A DNA stretch of 64,000 bases, taken from Streptococcus mitis. Lineage in GTDB: Bacteria; Bacillota; Bacilli; Lactobacillales; Streptococcaceae. Under the pieces are notes generated by a model that was not told where the DNA came from, ran no database searches, and was given only the letters and a program-made list of their open reading frames with translations. The stretch lies in the NCBI RefSeq assembly GCF_000722695.1, contig NZ_JPFU01000004.1:53933-117932 (forward strand). The letters are read 5' to 3'. Below are positions 55,501 to 64,000 of this stretch, piece after piece (the first letter of the stretch is position 1; each line of letters opens with the position of its first letter). The position numbers and the translations under genes are program-made.

Positions 55501-56453
55501 CGACGCGCCCTCCTGTAGAGTAAGATAAAGAATAAGAGACCACCCACACTCTCAATGATCATGCTGATGCGAATTTCCAGTGCAAAGACTCGTTCAATCA
55601 GGGCTTGTCCCAAAGTCAAACTAATAAATCCAATCAGAATGGCTACGATAAAGAGTAACTTGTGCCGATAATCTTTGACAATCAGGTAGGTGAGGTTGGC
55701 CAGCATAAAACCGAAGAAGGCCATAGGCCCTACCAAGGCAGTGGCCGTTGAGGTCAAAAGCACGATACCCCAGAGGAGCTCTCTCTGTTCTTTTTCAACA
55801 TCGAGTCCCAGTATCTGAGCCGTTTCTCTTTGCAGGTGCAAGACATCCAGAATGACTGCTTTTCGAAAGAAAAAGATGGTCAAAGCGAGGATGATCAAAG
55901 AACCGATGGCTAGGATGGAAGTGTTGAGATGTTGAAAGGAAGCAAAGAGACTGTTTTGCAGTTTATCGTATTCATTTGGATCCATCAGGACCTGAAGGAA
56001 GGTACTGATATTTCGAAAGAGACTTCCGAGGGCTAGACAGACCAGCAGAATGAAGACCAGGTCTTGCTTCATCAGTGTCTTCAAGTAGCCTTGTAAGGCG
56101 AGAAAGAAGAGGGATTGAAGCAGAAGTAAAACTAGGAATTCTAAGATAGGGGACTTACCAAGCTGAAGAAGCTTGCTTTCAAAAACCAGTAGTAGAGTTT
56201 GCAGTAGGACGTAGAAGGATTGGATTCCTAAAATACTAGGTGTTAGGAAGCGATTTTCTGTTAGGGTTTGAAAACTAATGGTTGAAATCCCAGTCGCGAT
56301 AGCTACCAAGAGATAAACGACGATTTTTTGGGAACGCAACTTCCAAGCAAAGGCAGACAGGTGGGTGATGGGCCAAAAATAGAGGAGACAAGCTCCGATG
56401 GCAAGAATAATGAGAATCCAGAAGAGCTTGGTATGTTTGCTTTTAAACTGCAT
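55497..56453 (-). CDS. piuC: Iron ABC transporter permease PiuC
   Basis: 318 residues, FecCD family, with eight or more membrane segments. The ATPase-contact loop is visible near AQILGLDVEKEQRELL, and TALVGPMAFFGFMLANLTYLIVKDYRHKLL is typical. It overlaps piuB by 11 bp. Confidence 0.93.
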   Translation of the reverse strand: MQFKSKHTKLFWILIILAIGACLLYFWPITHLSAFAWKLRSQKIVVYLLVAIATGISTISFQTLTENRFLTPSILGIQSFYVLLQTLLLVFESKLLQLGKSPILEFLVLLLLQSLFFLALQGYLKTLMKQDLVFILLVCLALGSLFRNISTFLQVLMDPNEYDKLQNSLFASFQHLNTSILAIGSLIILALTIFFFRKAVILDVLHLQRETAQILGLDVEKEQRELLWGIVLLTSTATALVGPMAFFGFMLANLTYLIVKDYRHKLLFIVAILIGFISLTLGQALIERVFALEIRISMIIESVGGLLFFILLYRRARR

Positions 56454-57402
56454 CTTTTCGTCCCCCTCTCCATAGAAGTAGGATAAAGATGATGCTACCG
56501 ATGATTCCTAGCAGGAGACTGACAGATAGCTCATAGGGCCGAATCAGAACTCGGGATAGGATATCACAGGCCAGAACCAGATTGGCACCAACCAGAGTGA
56601 CGATGAGTTTGGTCTGGCTTAGATTATCTCCGTAGCGCTTGCGAACCAGATTGGGAACAATGACCCCGAGAAATGGCAAGCCACCCACGGTAATCATGGT
56701 GACACTTGTCGTTAGCGCGACCAGAAAGAGGGCCAGTTTTTCAAGCAGGGAGTAGGAAATCCCCAGACTCTCACTGGTTTCCTTGCCCAGATTCATGATG
56801 GTAAAGGTTTGGGACAATTTCCAAACGGCAATCAGGATAATGAGGCCTAAGAAGAGCCACTCATACTGATGGGTCTGAATCATGGAGAAGGACCCCTGGG
56901 TCCAAGCAGTCATACTCTGAACCAGATTGAACCGATAGGCGATAACTTCTGTCACAGAACCGATAATCCCACTATAAATAATCCCAATTAGAGGTAACAT
57001 CCACCTTTCCTTTACAGTAAAAATGGTCATAAAGGCTAGGAAGAAGAGGGTAAATAAGATGGATGAAACAAAAGCAAAGACCATCTTTTGGGTCAGACTA
57101 GCCGATGGAAAGACAAAGAGGCTCAATACCATTCCTAGTTTGGCGGCTTCAGTAGTCCCAACTGTACTCGGTGCAGCAAACTGATTTTGGGTAATAGTCT
57201 GCATGAGAAGTCCTGCCATACTCATGCTAGATGCAGTCAGGAGAATGCTGATGGTTCTTGGGAGACGTGATTCTTGAAAGAGAAGCCAGGTCTGCTGGTC
57301 GAAAGCAAAGAGCTTTTCCCATGAAAAATCACTGGTTCCAATGCTAATGGAGAGAAAGACTAGGAGTAGAAGTAAGCCAATTAAATAATGAGAAAGTTTC
57401 AT
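56443..57402 (-). CDS. piuB: Iron ABC transporter permease PiuB
   Basis: 319 residues, FecCD family (GASSMSMAGLLMQTITQNQFAAPSTVGTTEAAKLG; GGLPFLGVIVPNLVRKRYGDNL). AAGGA places ATG 57402 (MKLSHYL) correctly; ATG 57417 would read through that ribosome site. First gene of the operon. Confidence 0.93.
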   Translation of the reverse strand: MKLSHYLIGLLLLLVFLSISIGTSDFSWEKLFAFDQQTWLLFQESRLPRTISILLTASSMSMAGLLMQTITQNQFAAPSTVGTTEAAKLGMVLSLFVFPSASLTQKMVFAFVSSILFTLFFLAFMTIFTVKERWMLPLIGIIYSGIIGSVTEVIAYRFNLVQSMTAWTQGSFSMIQTHQYEWLFLGLIILIAVWKLSQTFTIMNLGKETSESLGISYSLLEKLALFLVALTTSVTMITVGGLPFLGVIVPNLVRKRYGDNLSQTKLIVTLVGANLVLACDILSRVLIRPYELSVSLLLGIIGSIIFILLLWRGGRKDAV

Positions 57403-57425
57403 ACCCAGTCCTTTCATGTAGATTT

Positions 57426-57441
57426 GGTATCGAAAGATACC
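57426..57441 (-). promoter_or_regulatory. Palindrome in the piu leader
   Basis: GGTATC-GAAA-GATACC, a perfect 6-bp inverted repeat in the short untranslated leader, just before the piuB Shine-Dalgarno. It may act as an operator or an RNA hairpin limiting translation. Confidence 0.45.
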
Positions 57442-57451
57442 TTCAGATATA

Positions 57452-57480
57452 AATGTAACACTATTTTTTTAATCTGTCAA
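57452..57480 (-). promoter_or_regulatory. Promoter of piuBCDA
   Basis: On the minus strand TTGACA (57475-57480), 17-bp spacer, TACATT (57452-57457), 50 bp before piuB. Confidence 0.8.
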
Positions 57481-57545
57481 TAAATTTTCTGACAATTTAA
57501 TGAATAAAACAAGGAGAGAGTAACAAGACTTTCTCCTTTGTTATC

Positions 57546-58544
57546 CTATTCCAAAATGTTTTTACCTTCTTTAACACGCCAATGATAATCCGATAAAATA
57601 ATATCTTCAAGAGAGTAACTAGCCTTCCAATCAAGGTGTTTTTTAGCTTTTGAAGCATCTGCTAGGACACTGGCTGGGTCACCAGCACGGCGAGCAACAA
57701 TTTCGTGTGGTATTTTTTGATTCAGTAATTCTTCAGCAGTTTTAAAGATTTCTTTGACGGTATAGCCTTTTTCAGTTCCTAAGTTAAAGATTTGAGAAGA
57801 ACTGTCTTCTTGAAAGAGGTAATTCATCCCTTTGACGTGGGCTTGTGCAAGGTCTAAGACATGAATGTAATCCCGAATACATGAACCGTCACGTGTATCG
57901 TAGTCATCTCCAAATATTTTGAGGCTATCATTTTGTCCCAATGCAGTCTTGTTGATGTTAGGAATGATGTGAGTTGGATTTTTCACTCGCAGACCGTTTG
58001 AAGCATCCATTTCAGCCCCAGCAACATTAAAGTAACGGAAAATAACATATTTCCAATCGTAGCGATTAGCCATCCAGTAAATCATTCGTTCGCCCATCAG
58101 TTTTGTCTCTGCATAAGGGTTGACAGGGTTGAGCAGGGTATCTTCAGTTGCTGGCTTGTCAATACAGTTATTACCATAGAGAGAAGCAGTCGAAGAGAAC
58201 ATGATTTTTTGAATGCCAACTTCAGATAAGACTTTGAGAACTTGGTTCATACCAGCAACATTGGCAGTGAAGTATTTACTTGGATTTTCAATACTTTCGC
58301 TCACAACAATTTCACCTGCACAATGTAGAACAGCGTCAACCTTGTTTTCTTCCAAGTAAGTTTTTAAAGCACTAGCATCATAAACATCCAGTTGTTTAAA
58401 GCTAGCACGACTATCCACAGCCGAACGATTTCCTGTAGAGAGATTATCTAGGACATGCACCTGGTAACCAGCATTTAAAAGAGCTTTAACGGTATGGGAG
58501 CCAATGTAGCCAGCTCCACCTGTAACAAGAATTGTTTTGGTCAT
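57546..58544 (-). CDS. galE: UDP-glucose 4-epimerase
   Basis: 332 residues, short-chain dehydrogenase fold: NAD motif GGAGYIGSHT at the start, the Ser/Tyr/Lys set (FSSTASLYG and YAETK), and the C-terminal sugar-binding part (RRAGDPASVLADASKAKKHLDWKASYSLEDII). It interconverts UDP-glucose and UDP-galactose. It stands alone with its own promoter and no Leloir neighbours. Confidence 0.95.
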   Translation of the reverse strand: MTKTILVTGGAGYIGSHTVKALLNAGYQVHVLDNLSTGNRSAVDSRASFKQLDVYDASALKTYLEENKVDAVLHCAGEIVVSESIENPSKYFTANVAGMNQVLKVLSEVGIQKIMFSSTASLYGNNCIDKPATEDTLLNPVNPYAETKLMGERMIYWMANRYDWKYVIFRYFNVAGAEMDASNGLRVKNPTHIIPNINKTALGQNDSLKIFGDDYDTRDGSCIRDYIHVLDLAQAHVKGMNYLFQEDSSSQIFNLGTEKGYTVKEIFKTAEELLNQKIPHEIVARRAGDPASVLADASKAKKHLDWKASYSLEDIILSDYHWRVKEGKNILE

Positions 58545-58572
58545 GATTTTTTCCTTTTCCTATTTTTGTACT

Positions 58573-58601
58573 ATTTTAAAGAAAGAAGAAAGGAAAGTCA
58601 A
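58573..58601 (-). promoter_or_regulatory. Promoter of galE
   Basis: On the minus strand TTGACT (58596-58601), 17-bp spacer, TAAAAT (58573-58578), 28 bp before the start. Confidence 0.75.
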
Positions 58602-58805
58602 TTATTTTCTGTAATTTTTACGAAAAAACTGAACAGATATAGTATTGAATTGTTTTTTGTTTGGAAATTAAGAGTTGAATTAATCTTGGAATAGTTCTTA
58701 GATTTCACCTCACATGTAAGGGAATACAATCTTTTTCTAAGATACAGCAAGAATATGATACTAATTTAGAAATCCACCTTCCCACTACCCTTCTCCTATA
58801 AAAAG

Positions 58806-58814
58806 TGGTAAAAT
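58806..58814 (+). promoter_or_regulatory. Extended -10 promoter of pepA
   Basis: TGGTAAAAT, 24 bp before the pepA start. AAGGAA serves as ribosome site. Confidence 0.6.
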
Positions 58815-58838
58815 GGATGAAAGAAAGAAGGAACTGAA

Positions 58839-59903
58839 ATGACAACATTATTTTCAAAAATCAAAGAAGTAACAGAACTTGCTGCGATCTCAGGTCATGA
58901 AGCGCCTGTCCGTGCTTATCTTCGTGAAAAGTTGACACCGCACGTGGATGAAGTGGTGACAGATGGCTTGGGTGGTATTTTCGGAATTAAACATTCAGAA
59001 GCTGCAGATGCACCGCGTGTCTTGGTCGCTTCTCACATGGATGAAGTTGGTTTTATGGTCAGCGAGATCAAGCCAGATGGTACCTTCCGTGTCGTAGAAA
59101 TCGGTGGGTGGAACCCCATGGTAGTCAGCAGCCAACGTTTCAAACTCTTGACTCGTGATGGTCGTGAAATCCCTGTGATCTCAGGCTCTGTCCCTCCACA
59201 TTTGACACGTGGAACAGGTGGACCAACCATGCCAGCTATTTCAGATATTATTTTTGATGGTGGTTTTGCGGACAAGGTTGAGGCAGAAAGCTTTGGTATC
59301 CGTCCTGGTGATACCATCGTACCAGATAGTTCTGCAATCTTGACAGCAAATGAAAAAAATATCATCTCAAAAGCTTGGGACAACCGCTACGGTGTTCTTA
59401 TGGTGAGCGAGTTGGCGGAAGCTCTGTCAGGTCAAAAACTCGAAAATGAACTCTATCTTGGCTCTAACGTCCAAGAAGAGGTTGGTCTTCGTGGTGCTCA
59501 TACTTCTACAACTAAGTTTGATCCAGAAGTCTTCCTCGCAGTTGACTGTTCACCAGCAGGTGATGTCTACGGTGGTCAAGGCAAGATTGGAGATGGAACC
59601 TTGATTCGTTTCTATGATCCAGGACACTTGCTTCTCCCAGGAATGAAGGATTTCCTTTTGACAACGGCTGAAGAAGCGGGTATCAAGTACCAATACTACT
59701 GTGGAAAAGGCGGAACGGATGCAGGTGCAGCTCATCTGAAAAATGGAGGTGTTCCTTCTACAACTATAGGTGTCTGCGCTCGTTATATCCACTCTCACCA
59801 AACACTCTATGCGATGGATGACTTCCTAGAAGCGCAAGCTTTTTTACAAGCCTTGGTGAAGAAATTGGATCGTTCAACGGTTGATTTGATTAAAAATTAT
59901 TAA
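58839..59903 (+). CDS. pepA: Glutamyl aminopeptidase PepA (M42 family)
   Basis: 354 residues. Metal and catalytic motifs of the M42/TET peptidases are present: VASHMDEVGFMV, SKAWDNRYGV, SNVQEEVGLRGAH, VDCSPAGDV and the late IHSHQTLYAMDD. It removes N-terminal acidic residues from peptides, complementing peptide import by Ami. Confidence 0.95.
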   Translation: MTTLFSKIKEVTELAAISGHEAPVRAYLREKLTPHVDEVVTDGLGGIFGIKHSEAADAPRVLVASHMDEVGFMVSEIKPDGTFRVVEIGGWNPMVVSSQRFKLLTRDGREIPVISGSVPPHLTRGTGGPTMPAISDIIFDGGFADKVEAESFGIRPGDTIVPDSSAILTANEKNIISKAWDNRYGVLMVSELAEALSGQKLENELYLGSNVQEEVGLRGAHTSTTKFDPEVFLAVDCSPAGDVYGGQGKIGDGTLIRFYDPGHLLLPGMKDFLLTTAEEAGIKYQYYCGKGGTDAGAAHLKNGGVPSTTIGVCARYIHSHQTLYAMDDFLEAQAFLQALVKKLDRSTVDLIKNY

Positions 59904-59923
59904 ACATAAGGGAGGTGGTAGGG

Positions 59924-60220
59924 ATGGTAGAACCAAACCTAGAAAGCCTTATAAAAGATCTTTACAATCATGCTCGACATGATTTGAGTGAAGATTTAGT
60001 TGCTGCTCTCCTAGAGACTGCTAAAAAACTGCCTACTACAAATGAGCAATTGCTGGCAGTTCGTCTCTCAGGCCTGGTCAATCATGAATTGCTCCTAAAT
60101 CCCAAACATCCAGCACCTGAGTTGCTCAACTTGGCTCGCTTTATCAAAAGAGAAGAAGCAAAGTACAGAGGAACTGCGGCTTCTGCAATTATGTATGGGG
60201 AGCTCTTTAAAATGCTTTGA
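59924..60220 (+). CDS. Bacteriocin immunity protein, enterocin-A type
   Basis: 98 residues, all helical with no membrane segment, EntA_Immun family pattern (LESLIKDLYNHARHDLSEDLVAALLETAKKLPTT...LSGLVNHELL...LARFIKREEAKYRG). Such proteins protect against pediocin-like bacteriocins by binding the Man-PTS-bacteriocin complex. No bacteriocin gene lies nearby, so it is an orphan immunity gene attached to pepA (20-bp gap). GGGAGG before ATG 59924 decides the start over GTG 59915. Confidence 0.85.
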   Translation: MVEPNLESLIKDLYNHARHDLSEDLVAALLETAKKLPTTNEQLLAVRLSGLVNHELLLNPKHPAPELLNLARFIKREEAKYRGTAASAIMYGELFKML

Positions 60221-60245
60221 TTCCATTGTGAATCAAAGCATTTTT
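60211..60245 (+). terminator. Terminator that begins inside the immunity gene
   Basis: AATGCTTTGATTC pairs perfectly with GAATCAAAGCATT (13 bp), followed by TTTTC. Its 5' arm includes the last codons and stop of the gene. Confidence 0.9.
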
Positions 60246-60319
60246 CTATATGGTGGAAAAGCAACTATTGCTAAGGAGAAGAAAAAAGCCATCCTATTCA
60301 GGATAGCTTCTTGGTACTT

Positions 60320-60423
60320 ATACTCAATGAAAATCAAAGAGCAAACTAGGAAACTAGCCGCAGGCTGTACTTGAGTACGGCAAGACGACGTTGACGTGGT
60401 TTGAAGAGATTTTCGAAGAGTAT
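60320..60423 (-). repeat. BOX element (reverse orientation), touching the nptA stop codon
   Basis: ATACTCAATGAAAATCAAAGAGC at the left and GATTTTCGAAGAGTAT at the right, the inverse of the other BOX copies, with the boxA core (TACGGCAAGACGACG). Its last base is the first base of the stop codon of the Na/Pi gene as read on + coordinates. Confidence 0.9.
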
Positions 60424-62054
60424 TAGATTTGTTCAGCGATGACCTTTTCAGCTAGATTCATAGCATGGTCAGACACTCGAGTGTAGTGGGAAATGATGTC
60501 GATAAAGTTGACCCCAGCTTGTGTTGAACACTCGCCCTTGTTAAGGCGTTTGATATGGGTTTTTCTGAGAATACGCTCTATATTGTTGATTTCTTTATGG
60601 CGTTCAATCAGACTTTGAGCTTTTTCGATATCATTATTTTCCACGCTATCAAGGGCATCCTTGATAAAGCCAGTGGTTTTTTGATAGATATCAGCCAATT
60701 CCTGCAAAGCAGCTTCAGAGAACTCAACATTTTTACGTTGAAGATAGTCAGTCAGGTTGAGAAGAGCTTCTGCGTGGTCCCCAATCCGTTCCAAATCACG
60801 GGATGAATCAAGGATGTTGGTCAGTACTTCACTTTCTTTCTGGCTAAGGGCCTCGCTTGAAAGAGTAATCAGGTAACGAGTCAATTTTTCATCAATGGTA
60901 TTGATGGCTTCTTCTGTCTTGTGTCCTTTTTCAGCAACCTTTTCATTAAGGTCAATGATATAGTTATAAGAAAGGTCAAAGGCTTTAGAAGCATAATTTC
61001 CCAAGTGAAGGAGTTCTTTCTTGGCATTTCCGAGAGCGATTGATGGAGCTTGTTTAATCAAATGCTCATCAAGATAAAGTGGCTCGTACTTCACAACTTC
61101 ATCTTCACCAGGGATGAGCTTGGTTACAAAGAAAGCCAAAGCTCCGATGAATGGAAATTGTACGATGGTATTACTTACGTTAAAGGCACCGTGAGAGAAG
61201 GCAATAGTCATCTCAGGTGATAGGTGAAGGAGTGCTTGGAAGTACTCAATCATAGCAGTGAAGGGGCCTAAGAAGATTAAGCAAAGAATAGTTCCTAAAA
61301 CGTTAAAGGTAACGTGGGTTGCAGCAACGCGTTTCGCAGAGACATTGGCTCCTGCTGCCGCGATGATAACGGTTAGGGTTGTTCCGATATTATCCCCGAA
61401 TAGAACTGGTAGAGAACCATTAAGGTCAAGGAATCCACCTGCATAGAGACCCTGCAAAATCCCGATTGTCGCAGAAGAAGCTTGGATGAGAACGGTAATC
61501 ACTGCACCAGCAAAAACTCCTAAAATAGGATTTTGTCCCAAGGTTACCATATATTCCTTGAATTGCGGTAAATCTTTAAGAGGGCTCATACCGGCACTGA
61601 TGAGGTTGAGGGCGTAGAAGATTCCTCCTACACCAAACAGGATGCGCCCGATATTGTTTGCTGTTCTATTTTTGGTAAAGAAGAGGAACATGGTTCCAAG
61701 GAAAATCAGGGGTAAAGCATACTCACCAAGCTTGAAACCGATGATAAAGGAAGTAACTGTGGTTCCGATGTTGGCTCCCATGATAATTCCGATAGCCTGT
61801 CTAAGAGTGAGAAGACTAGCGCTGACCAGTCCAACCGTGATAACTGTAACCCCTGTACTTGACTGAATCAGGGCAGTTACGACAATCCCGACTAGAACAC
61901 CTAAAAAGGGATTGCTGGTGTACTTGTCAATGTAAAAACGAAGGCGATCTCCAGCAGCTTGTTGCAAACCGTCTCCCATGGTCTTGATACTATATAAGAA
62001 TAGTCCCAGACCACCTAAAAAGTGAAATAAAATTTCCTGCCAATTAATGGACAT
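60423..62054 (-). CDS. Na+/phosphate cotransporter family protein with PhoU-like domain
   Basis: 543 residues: two Na_Pi_cotrans repeats in the membrane half (GLGLFLYSIKTMGDGLQQ, VTALIQSSTGVTVITVGLV and the matching AVITVLIQASSATIGIL, both with the QSS/QASS motif), and a C-terminal PhoU-like helical domain (about 345-540). Likely sodium-coupled phosphate transport or export. GGAGG precedes the ATG. Confidence 0.92.
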   Translation of the reverse strand: MSINWQEILFHFLGGLGLFLYSIKTMGDGLQQAAGDRLRFYIDKYTSNPFLGVLVGIVVTALIQSSTGVTVITVGLVSASLLTLRQAIGIIMGANIGTTVTSFIIGFKLGEYALPLIFLGTMFLFFTKNRTANNIGRILFGVGGIFYALNLISAGMSPLKDLPQFKEYMVTLGQNPILGVFAGAVITVLIQASSATIGILQGLYAGGFLDLNGSLPVLFGDNIGTTLTVIIAAAGANVSAKRVAATHVTFNVLGTILCLIFLGPFTAMIEYFQALLHLSPEMTIAFSHGAFNVSNTIVQFPFIGALAFFVTKLIPGEDEVVKYEPLYLDEHLIKQAPSIALGNAKKELLHLGNYASKAFDLSYNYIIDLNEKVAEKGHKTEEAINTIDEKLTRYLITLSSEALSQKESEVLTNILDSSRDLERIGDHAEALLNLTDYLQRKNVEFSEAALQELADIYQKTTGFIKDALDSVENNDIEKAQSLIERHKEINNIERILRKTHIKRLNKGECSTQAGVNFIDIISHYTRVSDHAMNLAEKVIAEQI

Positions 62055-62097
62055 TTCTTTTTCCTCCGAAAAATAATAACGGAATTTCTCCTATTCT

Positions 62098-62126
62098 ATT
62101 TTAAAGGATAAAAGTAAATCTAACAA
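62098..62126 (-). promoter_or_regulatory. Promoter of the Na/Pi gene
   Basis: On the minus strand TTGTTA (62121-62126), 17-bp spacer, TAAAAT (62098-62103). Confidence 0.65.
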
Positions 62127-62248
62127 GTCTTTAGATGAAATTTTAGAAAGAAAATTCGTGAGAAAAAGTAAAAATAATATACTCTATCATGTCACAAAGA
62201 TTAAATATCGAAAAATCTTGTGAAATCTTTCCTTATATTTCCAAAGTG

Positions 62249-62257
62249 TGATATAAT
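62249..62257 (+). promoter_or_regulatory. Extended -10 promoter of pgk
   Basis: TGATATAAT, 36 bp before the pgk start. Confidence 0.7.
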
Positions 62258-62293
62258 AGTTTCGAATAAAATAAATAAAGGGGTTTTTGTAAC

Positions 62294-63490
62294 ATGGCAA
62301 AACTTACTGTTAAAGACGTTGACTTGAAAGGTAAAAAAGTCCTCGTTCGTGTTGACTTCAACGTACCATTGAAAGATGGCGTAATCACTAACGACAACCG
62401 TATCACAGCAGCTCTTCCAACTATTAAGTACATCATCGAACAAGGTGGACGTGCAATTCTTTTCTCTCACCTTGGACGTGTGAAAGAAGAAGCTGATAAA
62501 GCTGGTAAATCACTTGCTCCTGTAGCAGCAGACTTGGCAGCAAAACTTGGTCAAGATGTTGTTTTCCCAGGTGTAACTCGTGGTGCTGAATTGGAAGCAG
62601 CAATCAACGCTCTTGAAGATGGACAAGTTCTTTTGGTTGAAAACACTCGTTACGAAGATGTTGACGGCAAAAAAGAATCTAAAAACGATCCTGAACTTGG
62701 TAAATACTGGGCATCACTTGGAGATGGTATCTTCGTAAACGATGCATTCGGTACAGCTCACCGTGCACACGCATCTAACGTTGGTATCTCAGCAAACGTT
62801 GAAAAAGCAGTTGCTGGTTTCCTTCTTGAAAACGAAATTGCTTACATCCAAGAAGCAGTTGAAACTCCAGAACGTCCATTTGTAGCAATCCTTGGTGGTT
62901 CAAAAGTTTCAGACAAAATCGGTGTTATCGAAAACTTGCTTGAAAAAGCTGATAAAGTCCTTATCGGTGGTGGTATGACTTACACATTCTACAAGGCTCA
63001 AGGTATCGAAATCGGTAACTCACTTGTAGAAGAAGACAAATTGGATGTTGCCAAAGCTCTTCTTGAAAAAGCAAACGGTAAATTGATCTTGCCAGTTGAC
63101 TCAAAAGAAGCTAACGCATTTGCTGGTTACACTGAAGTGCGTGACACTGAAGGTGAAGCAGTTTCTGAAGGCTTCCTTGGTCTTGACATCGGTCCAAAAT
63201 CTATCGCTAAATTTGACGAAGCTTTGACTGGTGCCAAAACAGTTGTATGGAACGGACCTATGGGTGTATTTGAAAACCCAGACTTCCAAGCTGGTACAAT
63301 CGGTGTGATGGATGCTATCGTGAAACAACCAGGTGTTAAATCAATCATCGGTGGTGGTGACTCGGCTGCCGCAGCGATTAACCTTGGCCGTGCAGATAAG
63401 TTCTCATGGATTAGTACGGGCGGAGGTGCATCAATGGAACTTCTCGAAGGTAAAGTATTGCCAGGTTTGGCTGCACTTACAGAAAAATAA
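62294..63490 (+). CDS. pgk: Phosphoglycerate kinase
   Basis: 398 residues. Glycolytic enzyme making ATP from 1,3-bisphosphoglycerate. Motifs: [48 protein letters not shown] and the nucleotide loop GGGDSAAA. Codon use is strongly biased to a few codons, as in highly expressed genes. AAAGGGG precedes the ATG. Confidence 0.97.
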   Translation: MAKLTVKDVDLKGKKVLVRVDFNVPLKDGVITNDNRITAALPTIKYIIEQGGRAILFSHLGRVKEEADKAGKSLAPVAADLAAKLGQDVVFPGVTRGAELEAAINALEDGQVLLVENTRYEDVDGKKESKNDPELGKYWASLGDGIFVNDAFGTAHRAHASNVGISANVEKAVAGFLLENEIAYIQEAVETPERPFVAILGGSKVSDKIGVIENLLEKADKVLIGGGMTYTFYKAQGIEIGNSLVEEDKLDVAKALLEKANGKLILPVDSKEANAFAGYTEVRDTEGEAVSEGFLGLDIGPKSIAKFDEALTGAKTVVWNGPMGVFENPDFQAGTIGVMDAIVKQPGVKSIIGGGDSAAAAINLGRADKFSWISTGGGASMELLEGKVLPGLAALTEK

Positions 63491-63507
63491 TTTCAGCCCA
63501 TTAGTCT

Positions 63508-63529
63508 CTACAAAATCCTGATTTTGTAG
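63508..63529 (+). other. Hairpin just after pgk without T-run
   Basis: CTACAAAATC-CT-GATTTTGTAG, a perfect 10-bp stem, followed by As. It may stabilise the mRNA end. Confidence 0.5.
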
Positions 63530-63555
63530 AAAAAGGAACAAAACTGAAACGTTAA

Positions 63556-63585
63556 CAAAAAGGTGGCTATGTCACCTTTTTGTGT
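63556..63585 (+). terminator. Terminator of pgk
   Basis: AAAAAGGTG pairs with CACCTTTTT (9 bp, 7-nt loop), with further Ts. Confidence 0.85.
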
Positions 63586-63606
63586 TAGTGGAGGTATTTG
63601 TGACGC

Positions 63607-63678
63607 GGTGGTGGAGCTTCAATGGAGCTTCTTGAAGGTAAAGTTCTTCCAGGACTTGCAGCCTTGACTGAAAAATAA
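63607..63678 (+). pseudogene. Vestigial second copy of the pgk 3' end
   Basis: It reads [27 protein letters not shown], identical in protein to the last 23 residues of pgk, but the DNA differs at many third positions (for example GTTCTTCCA versus GTATTGCCA). There is no start. It looks like a scar of recombination between pgk alleles of different strains or species. Confidence 0.85.
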
Positions 63679-63731
63679 GATTAACTAAATGAATCAAAGA
63701 AGAGAGGGATGAAAGCAATGTCATTAAGTTA

Positions 63732-63771
63732 AGAAATTCAAATACAATTCTGTATTTGGGTTTCTTTTTTA
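63732..63771 (+). terminator. Hairpin with T-run before the IS4-like transposase
   Basis: AAGAAA..CAAATACA pairs with TGTATTTG..TTTCTT around ATTC, with Ts beyond. It could shield the element from outside transcription. Confidence 0.65.
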
Positions 63772-63803
63772 TGTGATAAACTATAGTTAAGGAGGTATTT
63801 CCC

Positions 63804-64000
63804 ATGATAAAACAGATTAAATCCCACTTGAATAAGAGTATTCAGAGTATCCTTGGTCAAAAAGTTGAGTTCGTCAAACAAGATGAACAGGCCTTTACTC
63901 GTAAAAGAAGGTTATCACTAGAAACCATGATTCGTACAATTCTGGGAATGGGCGGGAAATCACTGTCAAAAAGAATTACTAGATGCCAGACTGACAGTTT
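63804..64000 (+). pseudogene. IS4-like transposase, N-terminal part, frameshifted, runs off the window
   Basis: It starts MIKQIKSHLNKSIQSILG and holds the family opening FVKQDEQAFTRKRRLSLETMIRTILGMGGKSLSK. The frame then reads RITRC instead of the expected ELLDA: one extra A in the run at 63967-63971 shifts it, and dropping it restores KELLDARLTV. GGAGG precedes the ATG. The rest lies beyond the window. Confidence 0.75.

Noticed and set aside
62294..63490. Minus-strand frames across pgk
   Set aside because: Created by the strong codon bias of pgk; no start signals or homology.

Overview
The window comes from a low-GC Gram-positive coccus and reads as a member of the Streptococcus mitis/pneumoniae group. 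The evidence is the pneumococcal-type gene content and order (ksgA-rsgA-rpe-thiN-rmuC-cbf1-purR-lysA-pflA; murA-epuA-endA; amiACDEF; murI-rdgB-cbpB-xerD-like-scpA-scpB-rluB-yidD; piuBCDA; pepA; pgk), four copies or partial copies of the pneumococcal BOX repeat, and frequent extended -10 promoters (TGnTATAAT). I cannot separate S. mitis from S. pneumoniae or S. pseudopneumoniae from this window alone.

Layout. 1-492 is the 3' end of rnmV. 493-6433 is a bacteriocin island between rnmV and ksgA: an XRE/PlcR-like regulator, a secreted protein of unknown family with small hydrophobic partner reading frames, a frameshifted lactococcin-972-type bacteriocin gene, and its DUF1430 membrane protein, ABC ATPase and a small last gene. 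Two near-identical promoter cassettes drive the two secreted products. 6508-14911 is a housekeeping block (ribosome maturation, thiamine salvage, nucleases, purR, lysA, pflA). 14933-24995 is an accessory block made of a dead IS1182-family element, a 2175-residue surface protein with BspA-like leucine-rich repeats containing a perfect 753-bp tandem duplication, and a dead ISL3/IS1167-family element that ends 14 bp from yidC. 25009-33648 is yidC, acyP, an RNA methyltransferase gene (frameshifted), a Bax-inhibitor-like gene, asnA, rsmD, coaD fused to a SepM-like protease, a DUF1146 gene, murA, epuA and endA.

33804-42208 holds a CorC-like protein, a BOX element, tRNA-Cys and the oligopeptide importer operon amiACDEF. 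42285-45342 is a TrpXYZ-like ABC importer behind a long leader with a short aromatic-rich leader peptide and competing hairpins. 45379-47230 is a decayed region holding the 3' remnant of a treC/dexB-like glucosidase, a BOX fragment and a pRiA4b ORF-3-like gene. 47242-53532 is a compact, largely overlapping operon-like set on the + strand. 53683-57402 is the iron uptake operon piuBCDA on the - strand, followed by galE (-), pepA with an enterocin-A-type immunity gene (+), a Na/Pi cotransporter (-) and pgk (+). The window ends with a vestigial second copy of the pgk 3' end and the start of a frameshifted IS4-like transposase.

Two cross-cutting features stand out. First, several genes are broken or fused by single-base changes in A-runs (2281, 26383, 29977, 63967), which could be slippage or sequencing error. 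Second, three genes (RNA methyltransferase, rsmD, DUF1146) have the start codon 6-7 nt after an extended -10 box, so their mRNAs are probably leaderless.
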